7,939 nucleotides of DNA from Synechococcales cyanobacterium PMM_0003 (GTDB taxonomy: Bacteria; Cyanobacteriota; Cyanobacteriia; Pseudanabaenales; Pseudanabaenaceae), in the NCBI GenBank assembly GCA_949128015.1, contig CASBRC010000375.1, positions 1 to 7,939 of the forward strand, read 5' to 3'. The notes under the pieces are model-generated. The model was not told where the DNA came from and did not search any database. It worked only from the letters and a program-made list of their open reading frames with translations. Numbering within the stretch: the first letter of the stretch is position 1; every line of letters begins with the position of its first letter. This document shows positions 1 through 7,336 of the stretch, in pieces. A program made the position numbers and the translations under genes.

Positions 1-835
1 ACGCGATCGCATAACTGCCAAGAATTTTAAGATTTTCGGTAACGGTTTGCAATTCTTGTAAGGCTTCGCTGAAGTTAGGGTCATCGATCGGGGCTTCAAT
101 ATCGATGAAAAAAATATATTCGCCTAGCGATCGCTTCGTAGGACGTGACTCGATCCGACTCAAGTTAATCTTGCGATCGGCAAATACTAATAAAGGTTTG
201 ACTAAAGCTCCTGGCATATTGCGTTTCAGGCTAAAGGCAAGCGATGAATGTGTGCCTTTTGTAGTAGGTTCAGTGCGCCCTAAAACTAAAAAACGGGTGC
301 AATTGTCAGGCTGATCGTTAATCGGAAATTTTAAAATTGGTAAATTATAAATTTCGGCGGCGCGTTGGGAGGCGATCGCAGCTAACGTTAAATCCTCAGC
401 GACATTATGGAGTCTATCAGTATTGGAGTCAGTGGCAATTTGTTGCACATTTGGTAAATTGCGATCGAGCCATTGTTGGCACTGGGCTAAGCTTTGGGGA
501 TGGGAATAGACAACTTCAATATCGGCAAGAGCTTGAGCGCGAGTAATCAGTGCATGGGCGATCGGCAAGACGATCGCCTGTTGGATTTGCAAAGACTCCG
601 ATTGCCAAAGACTATCAAGGGTCATGGTTACCCCACCTTGGATCGAGTTCTCTATAGGTACTACCGCAACATCAACATGACCATTCTCGGCAGCATTAAT
701 TGCTTGAGGAATCGTCGGATATGGACACATCCGCGAAGGATCGTGTTCTAGATCTGAATGAATTAGCTGCAAATATTGCAAAGCTGCTATTTCTGAATAT
801 GTACCTGCGGGACCAAGGTAAGCAACCGTTGTCAT
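1..835 (-). CDS. pheA: Prephenate dehydratase, 3' end cut by window edge
   Basis: Converts prephenate to phenylpyruvate in phenylalanine biosynthesis, in the cytosol. The minus strand reads open from ATG at 835-833 to the window edge, giving 278 codons beginning MTTVAYLGPAGTYSEIAA, the typical N-terminus of this family. Visible motifs are VPIENSIQGGV in the catalytic domain, the catalytic-site TRF at residues 180-182 (in NCTRFLVLG), and a C-terminal ACT domain with ESRP at residues 229-232, the Phe-binding motif that gives feedback inhibition. There is no chorismate mutase domain at the N-terminus, so this is the monofunctional form. Family members are usually about 280-290 residues, so only a few C-terminal codons should be missing. 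A possible Shine-Dalgarno AAAGGA lies at 849-854 (minus), rather far from the start. Its leader (836-997) holds several dyads. Identification is secure. Confidence 0.96.
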   Translation of the reverse strand, partial: MTTVAYLGPAGTYSEIAALQYLQLIHSDLEHDPSRMCPYPTIPQAINAAENGHVDVAVVPIENSIQGGVTMTLDSLWQSESLQIQQAIVLPIAHALITRAQALADIEVVYSHPQSLAQCQQWLDRNLPNVQQIATDSNTDRLHNVAEDLTLAAIASQRAAEIYNLPILKFPINDQPDNCTRFLVLGRTEPTTKGTHSSLAFSLKRNMPGALVKPLLVFADRKINLSRIESRPTKRSLGEYIFFIDIEAPIDDPNFSEALQELQTVTENLKILGSYAIA

Positions 836-874
836 GTCGTTTTTTTGATCCTTTGCTATTGTCGCGATCATTAT

Positions 875-907
875 TAATCAAACCACAAGGATCGATCCTG
901 TTGATTA
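875..907. promoter_or_regulatory. Nested dyad in the pheA upstream region (possible operator)
   Basis: The 12-bp perfect palindrome AGGATCGATCCT (888-899) is flanked by the inverted pair TAATCAA (875-881) and TTGATTA (901-907). It lies 40-72 bp upstream of the pheA start. The symmetry is seen directly. An operator or leader hairpin is inferred only, and part of the symmetry could come from GATC/CGATCG-rich background. Confidence 0.3.
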
Positions 908-923
908 CAGCGCTTTGCGCTGT
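907..923. repeat. Small perfect hairpin, 7-bp arms, 3-nt loop
   Basis: ACAGCGC (907-913) and GCGCTGT (917-923) are perfect inverted repeats around a TTT loop (AAA on the minus strand). It lies between the larger 933-983 hairpin and the pheA dyad. It resembles the apical parts of the other palindromes in the window and may be a short or decayed member of the same group. It has no T-tract of terminator quality. Confidence 0.5.
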
Positions 924-932
924 CATAAAACC

Positions 933-983
933 CAGAGAAATTTTTGAAAGTGCCGTAAAGCGGCACCTTCAAAAATTTCTCTG
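933..983 (-). terminator. Long hairpin downstream of the cyclase gene; terminator or dispersed palindrome
   Basis: Arms 933-955 and 961-983 pair over 23 bp with one mismatch (A950 against C966). On the minus-strand transcript that pair is a G-U wobble, so the RNA stem from the cyclase side is continuous. The central TAAAG can be read as a T-G pair closing an AAA triloop. It starts 15 bp after the cyclase stop codon, the right place for a terminator separating it from pheA. There is no clean U-run directly after the stem; the outer arms are themselves A/T-rich. The layout (AT-rich outer stem, GC-rich inner stem, tiny loop) matches the 7368-7418 hairpin, so it may equally be a dispersed repeat. 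Confidence 0.55.
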
Positions 984-997
984 TACCTTTTAAAGCA

Positions 998-3592
998 TCA
1001 ATAGGCTGTACCCTCTTCGCTGACAGTTGGGGACTTGTTATCAAGCAACATATAGGTATCCATTTCACCTCTTCCTTTAATAAAAATCTTGCCGCGATGC
1101 CAGAAGGAATATTTATCCTTGAGTAACTCATAGGTTGCCTCCGTGACTTGGATGCCTCCTGCCAAACCATGGGATTCCATTCGACTAGCCAAATTGACAG
1201 CATCACCCCAGAGATCGTAAATAAATTTGCGGATGCCAATTACCCCTGCGACAACTGGTCCCGTATTAATTCCAATTCGTAAACGGAAGGAAGTATCATC
1301 GCCACGTTTAAATTTAGAGATAGATCTCTGCATAGCTAATGCCATCTCGGCGATCGCTTCTGCATGATCGGGGCGAGGGGTAGGCAAGCCTCCAACCACC
1401 ATATAAGCATCACCTATGGTCTTGATTTTTTCTAATCCCAACTGATCGGTAAGCATATCAAAAGAAGAGAAAATTTCGTTAAGCATCGTCACTAGGTCAT
1501 TGGGTGAAACTTGGGTCGAGAGCGTCGTAAATTCTACAATATCCGCAAACAAAATTGAGACATTCTCTGATCTTGAGGCGATCGCATTATTACCAACCTT
1601 CAGTTGACGCACGATCTCCTTTGGCAAGATATTCAGTAGTAAATTTTCAGACTTTTCCTGCTCAGCTTTGAGAGATTCTTCAATTTGCTTTTGATGACTA
1701 ATATCAATGATCACGCCATCCCAGACTGTGTCACCGTTTTTATGACGATGGGGTTGAGAAATGATTCGCACCCATTTAACTTTCTTAAAGAAACTAGAGA
1801 CACGATATTCATGCTCAAAGGGCATCAACTCTTCAGCAGATCGTCGCACCATTTCATTGAGTTCGGCACGGTCTTCAGGATGAGCCATATCAAAAACCCA
1901 TTCCAAATGCTCAGTAAACTCTTCGACAGATATGCCAAAGATTTCTAGAGTCCGTGGGCTGATATAGGGCATCGAGACTGCACCATCAGGATGTAAAACT
2001 GCACGATAGACAACTCCTGGAACATTTTCTGCGATCGCAGAAAATCGTTGTTGACTTTCACGTAACAGTAACTCGGCTTGCTGACGATCTGTGGCTTCAT
2101 TTTGTAAACGTTTGATCGTTTTTTGTAATTGGAGTGTGCGTTGTTCAATGCGCTGTTCCAACAATTCATTGGCATTCCGCAATGCTCCTTCTACGTTTAG
2201 CAAATCCGCCTGTGTCTTCAGCAGACGCTGATTTGCTTTAAACATTTTCGACATTACCGCACGGGTGATTTCAGGAGCGAGTTGGCTCCGACCTTTCCCC
2301 TGCCCTCTTCCTAATAGCTCCGCGATTATCAATTCCAAATCCTGAGTATCTTTTTCTATTTGCCCGCGTTGCTGAATATCTTGTGTGATATCAGCAAGTA
2401 TTTCAATAACTACCGTAGATGTGGCTGGATCTAACTCTTCCACACCCAACCAAGGCAGCGGTTTAATCGGATCGACGGTATATAAAATTTCAAAATTGCC
2501 TGTAGGAGTAATCGCCGCAACCCGACAAGCTGTCCAAATATGATGATTGCGATCGCAAATAATTTTGCCAGCAGGAGAGGAAATGCTCTGACCATAGGCA
2601 GCCTGACGTACTGGGATCACTTCAAAGGCTTGAGCCGCTTCAACCGCCTGTTTCCATAAAAAAACTTGAGTGTAAGCAGACTGCATGACCACATTAACGG
2701 TTGGTAATTGCGATCGCGCTGTACCAAACCAAATTGCGACCTTACGCAAAAAATCTTGATTATGAGCAGTATCAAGGCTCTGAAAATAGTTGGAGCTAGC
2801 AAGATGTCCTGCGATCGCAAATGGATCGAGATTTTCACAGAGTTGGCGCAACTCTAGATCGGTTAAACGCAACGAGAGGACTGGAATTTCTTCGGCTTTA
2901 AGTCCTGCGGCGGCATACTGTTGCAAAAAAGCAACCGAGTTCTGCGGCGATAAAGTGCTAATTACCGCAGCAGGTTCAGTGCGCTTAATTTTGGCAATAA
3001 TTTCATGATAATTCTGGATATTATGAGAGATATAGTCTTCAGCTATTAATAGGCTATTTTGCTGCTTGATTTGACCGCGAATAATCTTGTTAACTGTCCG
3101 TGAGTAAATGCCATCCGTACCAATCAAATAAATGCGATCGCCCTTATTTTGCAACAACCAATTAATCGCTGGTTGGATGACTTGATTAGGACAAGCACCC
3201 GTATAAAAAATATTTTTTGAACATTCTAGCCCTTCGTAATAATAGGGATACCAAAGCTGAGCTTGATGTTTTTCAAGGCTGGGAATAACCTGCTTACGAA
3301 TCGAAGATGTCCCGCAACCAAACAAATTGTGGATCTCCATTTCAGCAAGAAAAGAGTTTACCTGCACAGCAATACTTTGATCGCCAGACATAATATCAAT
3401 AACTACGGGATCAATTATTTTGCCTAAGATCCCTCCCGATTGATTAATTTCGGCGATCGCCATCAAAGTAGACTCTTTCACTAGCACATCACTAGCGTCC
3501 AAATTGACACGCGGAAACTGCATCACACCAACTCGTATGACTTCAGTCCTACTATTACGCGCAGTATTTAAGGACTTAGCCTCTCGGTTCAT
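998..3592 (-). CDS. AmiC/UrtA-like binding domain - PAS - adenylate cyclase fusion
   Basis: An 864-residue class III cyclase predicted to make cAMP from ATP. Residues 17-388 resemble the amide/urea-binding AmiC/UrtA fold (WYPYYYEGLECSKNIFYTGA; IGTDGIYSRTVNKII). No signal peptide or membrane segment precedes it, so ligand sensing should be cytosolic, as in AmiC. A helical, probably coiled-coil stretch follows at about 440-512, then a PAS domain at about 517-637, then the cyclase domain at about 650-850. The catalytic set is complete: metal-binding D684 (FADIVEFT) and D728 (IGDAY), adenine-selecting K724 and D793, and transition-state N800 and R804 (WGDAVNLASR). This favours adenylate over guanylate cyclase. 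The start is supported by AAAGGAG at 3604-3610. The 217-bp upstream gap with hairpins suggests its own transcript rather than one shared with the upstream kinase. The ligand cannot be told from sequence. Confidence 0.93.
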   Translation of the reverse strand: MNREAKSLNTARNSRTEVIRVGVMQFPRVNLDASDVLVKESTLMAIAEINQSGGILGKIIDPVVIDIMSGDQSIAVQVNSFLAEMEIHNLFGCGTSSIRKQVIPSLEKHQAQLWYPYYYEGLECSKNIFYTGACPNQVIQPAINWLLQNKGDRIYLIGTDGIYSRTVNKIIRGQIKQQNSLLIAEDYISHNIQNYHEIIAKIKRTEPAAVISTLSPQNSVAFLQQYAAAGLKAEEIPVLSLRLTDLELRQLCENLDPFAIAGHLASSNYFQSLDTAHNQDFLRKVAIWFGTARSQLPTVNVVMQSAYTQVFLWKQAVEAAQAFEVIPVRQAAYGQSISSPAGKIICDRNHHIWTACRVAAITPTGNFEILYTVDPIKPLPWLGVEELDPATSTVVIEILADITQDIQQRGQIEKDTQDLELIIAELLGRGQGKGRSQLAPEITRAVMSKMFKANQRLLKTQADLLNVEGALRNANELLEQRIEQRTLQLQKTIKRLQNEATDRQQAELLLRESQQRFSAIAENVPGVVYRAVLHPDGAVSMPYISPRTLEIFGISVEEFTEHLEWVFDMAHPEDRAELNEMVRRSAEELMPFEHEYRVSSFFKKVKWVRIISQPHRHKNGDTVWDGVIIDISHQKQIEESLKAEQEKSENLLLNILPKEIVRQLKVGNNAIASRSENVSILFADIVEFTTLSTQVSPNDLVTMLNEIFSSFDMLTDQLGLEKIKTIGDAYMVVGGLPTPRPDHAEAIAEMALAMQRSISKFKRGDDTSFRLRIGINTGPVVAGVIGIRKFIYDLWGDAVNLASRMESHGLAGGIQVTEATYELLKDKYSFWHRGKIFIKGRGEMDTYMLLDNKSPTVSEEGTAY

Positions 3593-3603
3593 GATGGTCG
3601 ATA

Positions 3604-3610
3604 CTCCTTT
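3604..3610 (-). promoter_or_regulatory. Ribosome binding site of the cyclase gene
   Basis: The minus strand reads AAAGGAG here, 11 nt before the ATG at 3592-3590. It is the strongest Shine-Dalgarno in the window and supports this start over later in-frame ATGs. Confidence 0.7.
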
Positions 3611-3621
3611 CTTTAAAATCT

Positions 3622-3662
3622 AAAAAGCTGTGGCACACGCGTAGCGTGCGCCACAGCTTTTT
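3622..3662 (-). terminator. Terminator-like hairpin between kinase and cyclase genes
   Basis: Arms AAAAAGCTGTGGCACACGC (3622-3640) and its partner (3644-3662) pair over 19 bp around a GTA loop, with one mismatch (A3635 against C3649) that becomes G-U in minus-strand RNA. On either strand the stem ends in five T/U, so it could terminate the kinase transcript about 150 bp after that gene's stop and just before the cyclase ribosome site. The apex GCGTAGC matches the GCGNAGC apex of the two strong hairpins after kaiA, so a dispersed-repeat origin is equally possible. Confidence 0.55.
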
Positions 3663-3744
3663 GAGTTTTATATTTAATACTCCTCAATCTAGCTTAATCG
3701 ATCTTCAAATCAATTACGCGAAATGGCTCAAACTCTAAATACAA

Positions 3745-3783
3745 TGCTCTTTAAAAGTAAATCCTTCAATTGATTTTAGAGCA
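3745..3783 (-). terminator. Weak inverted repeat just after the kinase stop codon
   Basis: TGCTCT (3745-3750) and AGAGCA (3778-3783) form an inverted pair, extended by TTAAAA on one side and TTTT on the other with a two-base bulge. It lies 27-65 bp past the end of the kinase gene. The stem is short, AT-rich and has a large loop, so a terminator role is uncertain. Confidence 0.25.
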
Positions 3784-3809
3784 ATAATTTAAGAAATTTG
3801 CGATCGCAG

Positions 3810-6221
3810 TTAAAGTTCGCGGTAGTTAGTAGCAAAAAACTCTGGTAAAACATAACACATTGCATTAGTGATTGACTGATGCAAACTTAACAAAATCCTC
3901 GCTCTAGCTGTATCTAAATCATCTAAGTCTAGCCCTAGACAATCATGCAAATTTAGATTCGGAAATTGATTTCGTAGCCAATTAATTTCCGCGATCGCTG
4001 ACTTAGTAATAATCAAGATTGGCAAATCTACGAGCAAATTTAACTGACTGATATCTTTTAGATATTGCAACAAAAATTGATTATCACCATTAAGTAGAAA
4101 TAAATCTGGCTGCCAAATTTTGGACAATACATCGCATTGATGTAAATCCTCCGATTCTAAGAGACTGTGACCAAGATCTTGGAATAATTCAATTACAGTA
4201 TCTTCCAAGTTTTGATTTAAATATAAAAACTTGAGGGGTTTGGGAGCCGCCGCACGGTCGGGTAAAAAAGCGCTAAGTTCAGTTGCCTTAATTGGCTTAA
4301 GCAAAATTCCATCAGCTTGATGCATACTAATTTTTGGCTCGTCTGGACGTTTCATGATTACCACTCGAATGTTTTGCGTTATTGCATCCCCTTTGAGTAA
4401 GGCTAAAACATCCCAGCCCGATAACATCGGTATATATGGACTCAACAAAATTAAACATGGCTGCAACCGCCTTGCTTTTTCAAGAGCTTCAGGACCTGAT
4501 CGCGCAATTACTACTTGATACTCTAAATCTATCAAAGTATTTCTTAGCCAATCTAAAACCTCAGTCGAGGTTTCGACAACTAATACTAAGCGGCTACTAT
4601 TGATATCAATCTTCTGATCGTGTTTTCTAAGTTTGAAATTAGGATTGTTTGGATTAGGTGGTAATAAAATTGTAAACTGACTGCCCACATCCACCTGCGA
4701 CACAAAAGTAATATCCCCACCGTGTAAACGGGCTAAATGTCTAGTTAATAGCAAGCTCGATCCAGTACCTTCAAAACGTCGAGTCAGGGCATTATCTACC
4801 TGTTGAAATTTTTGAAATACTAAACTTTGTTTATCTTCAGGTATGCCAATTCCTTGATCCCAAACAGTTATGGACAGCCATCCTTCCCACCACCTCACCC
4901 TGACTCCGATTTGAGGGATTACAGACGGTAAATCATTAACTAACTCCGATGGCAAAAAGCTAAATTTAAAGGCATTGGAAAGCAAATTTACGAGCATTTG
5001 CTGCAATCTCGTTTCATCAGCATAAATCGTCTGCACAGTCGGATCGATATCTAAATGAATATCTAGTTCCCAGCCTTCTTCAAAGTGATAGTTGCGGGAA
5101 ATCGTAGAATCCTGTTGAACTAGTTTCTTGACTTGTTGAATACTTTTTTGACAAACATCTTGTACAGAAATAGTCTCAGCATATATTTTAAGCTGTCCTA
5201 CCTCGGCTTTAGCAAGGTCAAAAATATTATCAATAATTGAAACTAGTTGCCTACCGCTTTGATGAATCATCTTGACATAGCGACTTTGGCGATCATTCAG
5301 CTCACCAAATGTATTATTAGTCAATAAGCTAGCAATACCAATAACTGATGTTAATGGCGTTTTTAACTCATGATTTATACAGGCTAAAAATTCATCTTTG
5401 ACTCTGCTCAAACCTGAGAGTTCGTGGGCAAGATTTTTTTGAGCAGTAATGTCGTAGGCGATCGCAAGATCTAGTCCTTGCAGGCTGCCTTGCAAGGCAA
5501 CACTAATCACTTGCCAAGTGGAAGCAGATCCGTCAGCAGTACAAAACTGATGCGTTACTGGCAGATTCGGTTGTAGTAATTGTGGAGAATCTCTAACTTG
5601 ATAATCTGTGGATATATTGCTTTCAGTCTCAGATATTGATAATAAATTTGTCACCGTACTGCTGGGCAAACTTTCATATAAGTTGCTGTTGCGCCATTCT
5701 GCGTTCATACCCACGATCGCACCGCCCTGATCGCTAATCATCACGGGCAAGGGCAATTGATAGATCAAGGGTAATAACAGGGAAATTTCTGATGGTTTTT
5801 GGTTTTGCTGATCTCGCATTAGCGATCGCAATAATTGCGAGACATCTAACAGGGCCGTAAATTTGCCATTACCATCGACTAAAGCCCATATTTCTGCCGA
5901 ATGCCGATATTGTGAAATTCTTTGCAAAAAATCTGCGATCGGCATCGACATCGAGATGGCAGGTAAAGGTTCAAGATCGATATCTTCTAATGCGATCGAT
6001 GGCGCAGAAAAAGTATAACCATCTGATTCAGATAGCCAATTTAATAAACACCGCGCATTAAACAAACCCTGTGGCAGATCATTTTGATCCAGCACCACAA
6101 CATCAGACCATCCTTTTTTAAGAAAGGTTAATGCCTCAGCAGTACCAGTAGGCAGTCGGCAAATCGCTACAGTCGCCTGCCCGTATGTCTCTAAAGACTG
6201 ATTTAAGATGATGGAATCCAT
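3810..6221 (-). CDS. Hybrid histidine kinase with two degenerate receivers, next to kaiA
   Basis: An 803-residue sensor kinase with no transmembrane segments, so cytosolic. Two CBS-like repeats (about 14-65 and 84-135) are followed by a PAS-like domain (about 150-262). The HisKA H-box has H284 (NHELKTPL). The ATPase has an N-box (N412, N416), a G1 box DQGIGIP (455-461), an F-box FQKF (469-472) and a G2 box GTGSSL (485-490), where GTGLGL is usual. Two receiver-like domains follow. In the first (about 544-654) the phosphoacceptor Asp is replaced by S594, though K642 remains. In the second (about 663-780) N711 sits at the Asp position and the acidic pair is missing. Both look unable to take phosphate. 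The start at 6221 is an ATG with AAGGG 11 nt upstream. Divergent from kaiA across 166 bp. A clock role, like that of CikA with its KaiB-binding pseudo-receiver, is inferred from context only. Confidence 0.93.
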   Translation of the reverse strand: MDSIILNQSLETYGQATVAICRLPTGTAEALTFLKKGWSDVVVLDQNDLPQGLFNARCLLNWLSESDGYTFSAPSIALEDIDLEPLPAISMSMPIADFLQRISQYRHSAEIWALVDGNGKFTALLDVSQLLRSLMRDQQNQKPSEISLLLPLIYQLPLPVMISDQGGAIVGMNAEWRNSNLYESLPSSTVTNLLSISETESNISTDYQVRDSPQLLQPNLPVTHQFCTADGSASTWQVISVALQGSLQGLDLAIAYDITAQKNLAHELSGLSRVKDEFLACINHELKTPLTSVIGIASLLTNNTFGELNDRQSRYVKMIHQSGRQLVSIIDNIFDLAKAEVGQLKIYAETISVQDVCQKSIQQVKKLVQQDSTISRNYHFEEGWELDIHLDIDPTVQTIYADETRLQQMLVNLLSNAFKFSFLPSELVNDLPSVIPQIGVRVRWWEGWLSITVWDQGIGIPEDKQSLVFQKFQQVDNALTRRFEGTGSSLLLTRHLARLHGGDITFVSQVDVGSQFTILLPPNPNNPNFKLRKHDQKIDINSSRLVLVVETSTEVLDWLRNTLIDLEYQVVIARSGPEALEKARRLQPCLILLSPYIPMLSGWDVLALLKGDAITQNIRVVIMKRPDEPKISMHQADGILLKPIKATELSAFLPDRAAAPKPLKFLYLNQNLEDTVIELFQDLGHSLLESEDLHQCDVLSKIWQPDLFLLNGDNQFLLQYLKDISQLNLLVDLPILIITKSAIAEINWLRNQFPNLNLHDCLGLDLDDLDTARARILLSLHQSITNAMCYVLPEFFATNYREL

Positions 6222-6387
6222 AATCTAAAAACCCTTAAGGGCGATTATTAATTAAGTGTCATTTGTAAATAACAGCTTATAATTTTTTATATTTAGTACA
6301 AACATTAATTTCACATGGTTTCGCTATTTTAAGTGCGAAAATAAAGATTAAGATAAATATCCACGCCTCTTCAACCACCAATAGCCC
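6222..6387. promoter_or_regulatory. Divergent promoter region between the kinase gene and kaiA
   Basis: This AT-rich 166-bp spacer separates two divergently transcribed genes and so must hold start signals for both unless they are read from further away. The palindrome CCCTTAAGGG (6232-6241) lies 11 nt before the kinase start and includes its possible Shine-Dalgarno. TTTCGC/GCGAAA (6319-6324, 6335-6340) form a small dyad with a 10-bp gap. Because the two genes share this DNA, co-regulation is possible but not shown. Confidence 0.6.
6278..6283 (+). promoter_or_regulatory. Candidate -10 box for kaiA
   Basis: A perfect TATAAT lies 104 bp upstream of the kaiA start codon. No good TTGACA-like box is found about 17 bp further upstream, which is common in cyanobacteria but weakens the call. 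If used, kaiA would have a leader of roughly 95-100 nt. Confidence 0.3.
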
Positions 6388-7293
6388 ATGCCTGTGCTGT
6401 CTAATTTACAAGTATGCTGTTTGGTGGCAGAAGCCAATGTCAACCAAACTAAATCCACTCTCGCAGAGTTTTTGCCAGAGGATCGATATGACGTAACAGT
6501 GGCTTCAGACATAGAAACCCTTGTAAATTTATTAACAAAATCTCAAAATGCTCAAGATTGTCTAGTTATCTTTAATGATGTCAAGAGAGATGTCGAGGAA
6601 ATCTTCGATCACCTTGGCATGTTAAATATCTTCATGCCTACCATATTAATTCTAGAAGATCTTTATGAACAAAGCGAGTCTTCGTATGAGCAGAACGAAG
6701 CCAAAGACTTTTATCGAGCCAGTATCAGTATTAACTACGATCAGATCCCCGATCTGCCAACGATTATCGATCAAGCGATCGCAACTTTTATCAAGATTTC
6801 GCCACAAGTTAGACATCAAGTCTATGTCAATATTCCAGATAAGGCTGCTTCCGAGTCTTTAAGCGTTCAACAACATAGACTAGCGGACAAACTCAATGAG
6901 AGATTGGGGTATCTGGGGGTGTATTACAAACGCGATTCACGATTATTCCTCCGCAATCTATCTCCCGAAGATAGGAAAGAGTATGTTGATCGTTTAAAAA
7001 GCATCTATCGGACGATTATCTTAGAATACTTTTTAGAAAAAAATGACGAGCTGAATCAAAACATTGACGAATTTGTAAATCTATCATTTTTTGCTGATAT
7101 TTCTGTATCACAGGTTCTAGAAATTCATATGGAACTGATGGACGAATTTGCTAAACAGTTGAGATTAGAAGGTCGAAATGATGAAGTATTAATAGATTAT
7201 CGAATTACACTAATTGATATGATTGCCCACCTTTGCGAGTTATATCGCCGATCGATTCCGCGAGAGCCTAAATCCAAACCCAGAGATCTATGA
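6388..7293 (+). CDS. kaiA: Circadian clock protein KaiA
   Basis: KaiA stimulates KaiC autophosphorylation by binding the KaiC C-terminal tail. This copy has 301 residues, against 284 in Synechococcus elongatus. The N-terminal part (about 6-140) is the pseudo-receiver, with no recognisable phosphoacceptor Asp. A linker leads to the highly conserved C-terminal helical domain (about 160-293), with ERLGYLGVYYKRD (171-183), LNQNIDEFVN (222-231) and EIHMELMDEFAKQLRLEGR (245-263), ending HLCELYRRSIPRE at 293. The S. elongatus protein ends almost there (SIPRET). Here eight more residues, PKSKPRDL, follow; the last six and the stop codon are encoded by the left arm of a 27-bp palindrome. There is no clear Shine-Dalgarno before the ATG. 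A gap of 235 bp with terminator-like hairpins separates it from kaiB, so kaiBC probably has its own promoter. Confidence 0.99.
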   Translation: MPVLSNLQVCCLVAEANVNQTKSTLAEFLPEDRYDVTVASDIETLVNLLTKSQNAQDCLVIFNDVKRDVEEIFDHLGMLNIFMPTILILEDLYEQSESSYEQNEAKDFYRASISINYDQIPDLPTIIDQAIATFIKISPQVRHQVYVNIPDKAASESLSVQQHRLADKLNERLGYLGVYYKRDSRLFLRNLSPEDRKEYVDRLKSIYRTIILEYFLEKNDELNQNIDEFVNLSFFADISVSQVLEIHMELMDEFAKQLRLEGRNDEVLIDYRITLIDMIAHLCELYRRSIPREPKSKPRDL

Positions 7294-7330
7294 CGCACGC
7301 GCAGCGTGCGTCATAGATCTCTGGGTTTGG
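7274..7330. repeat. Perfect 27-bp palindrome overlapping the kaiA stop codon
   Basis: Arms 7274-7300 and 7304-7330 are perfect reverse complements around a GCA loop, with the apex GCGCAGC. The left arm starts inside codon 296 of kaiA and contains its TGA (7291-7293). As RNA this would form a very stable hairpin at the 3' end of the kaiA message and could stabilise it or help end transcription, but no U-run follows. A perfect match over 27 bp suggests recent insertion or active maintenance. Confidence 0.85.
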
Positions 7331-7336
7331 GTTATG

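Noticed and set aside
105..751. Plus-strand open frames inside the pheA region
   Set aside because: They lie opposite a well-conserved prephenate dehydratase frame and their translations show no recognisable domain.
1685..1948. Plus-strand open frame within the cyclase gene
   Set aside because: It is antisense to the PAS domain of an intact 864-codon gene and resembles no known protein.
998..6221. Kinase and cyclase genes considered as one operon
   Set aside because: They face the same way, but the 217-bp gap holds a terminator-like hairpin and the cyclase has its own strong ribosome site; co-transcription is not excluded but not supported.
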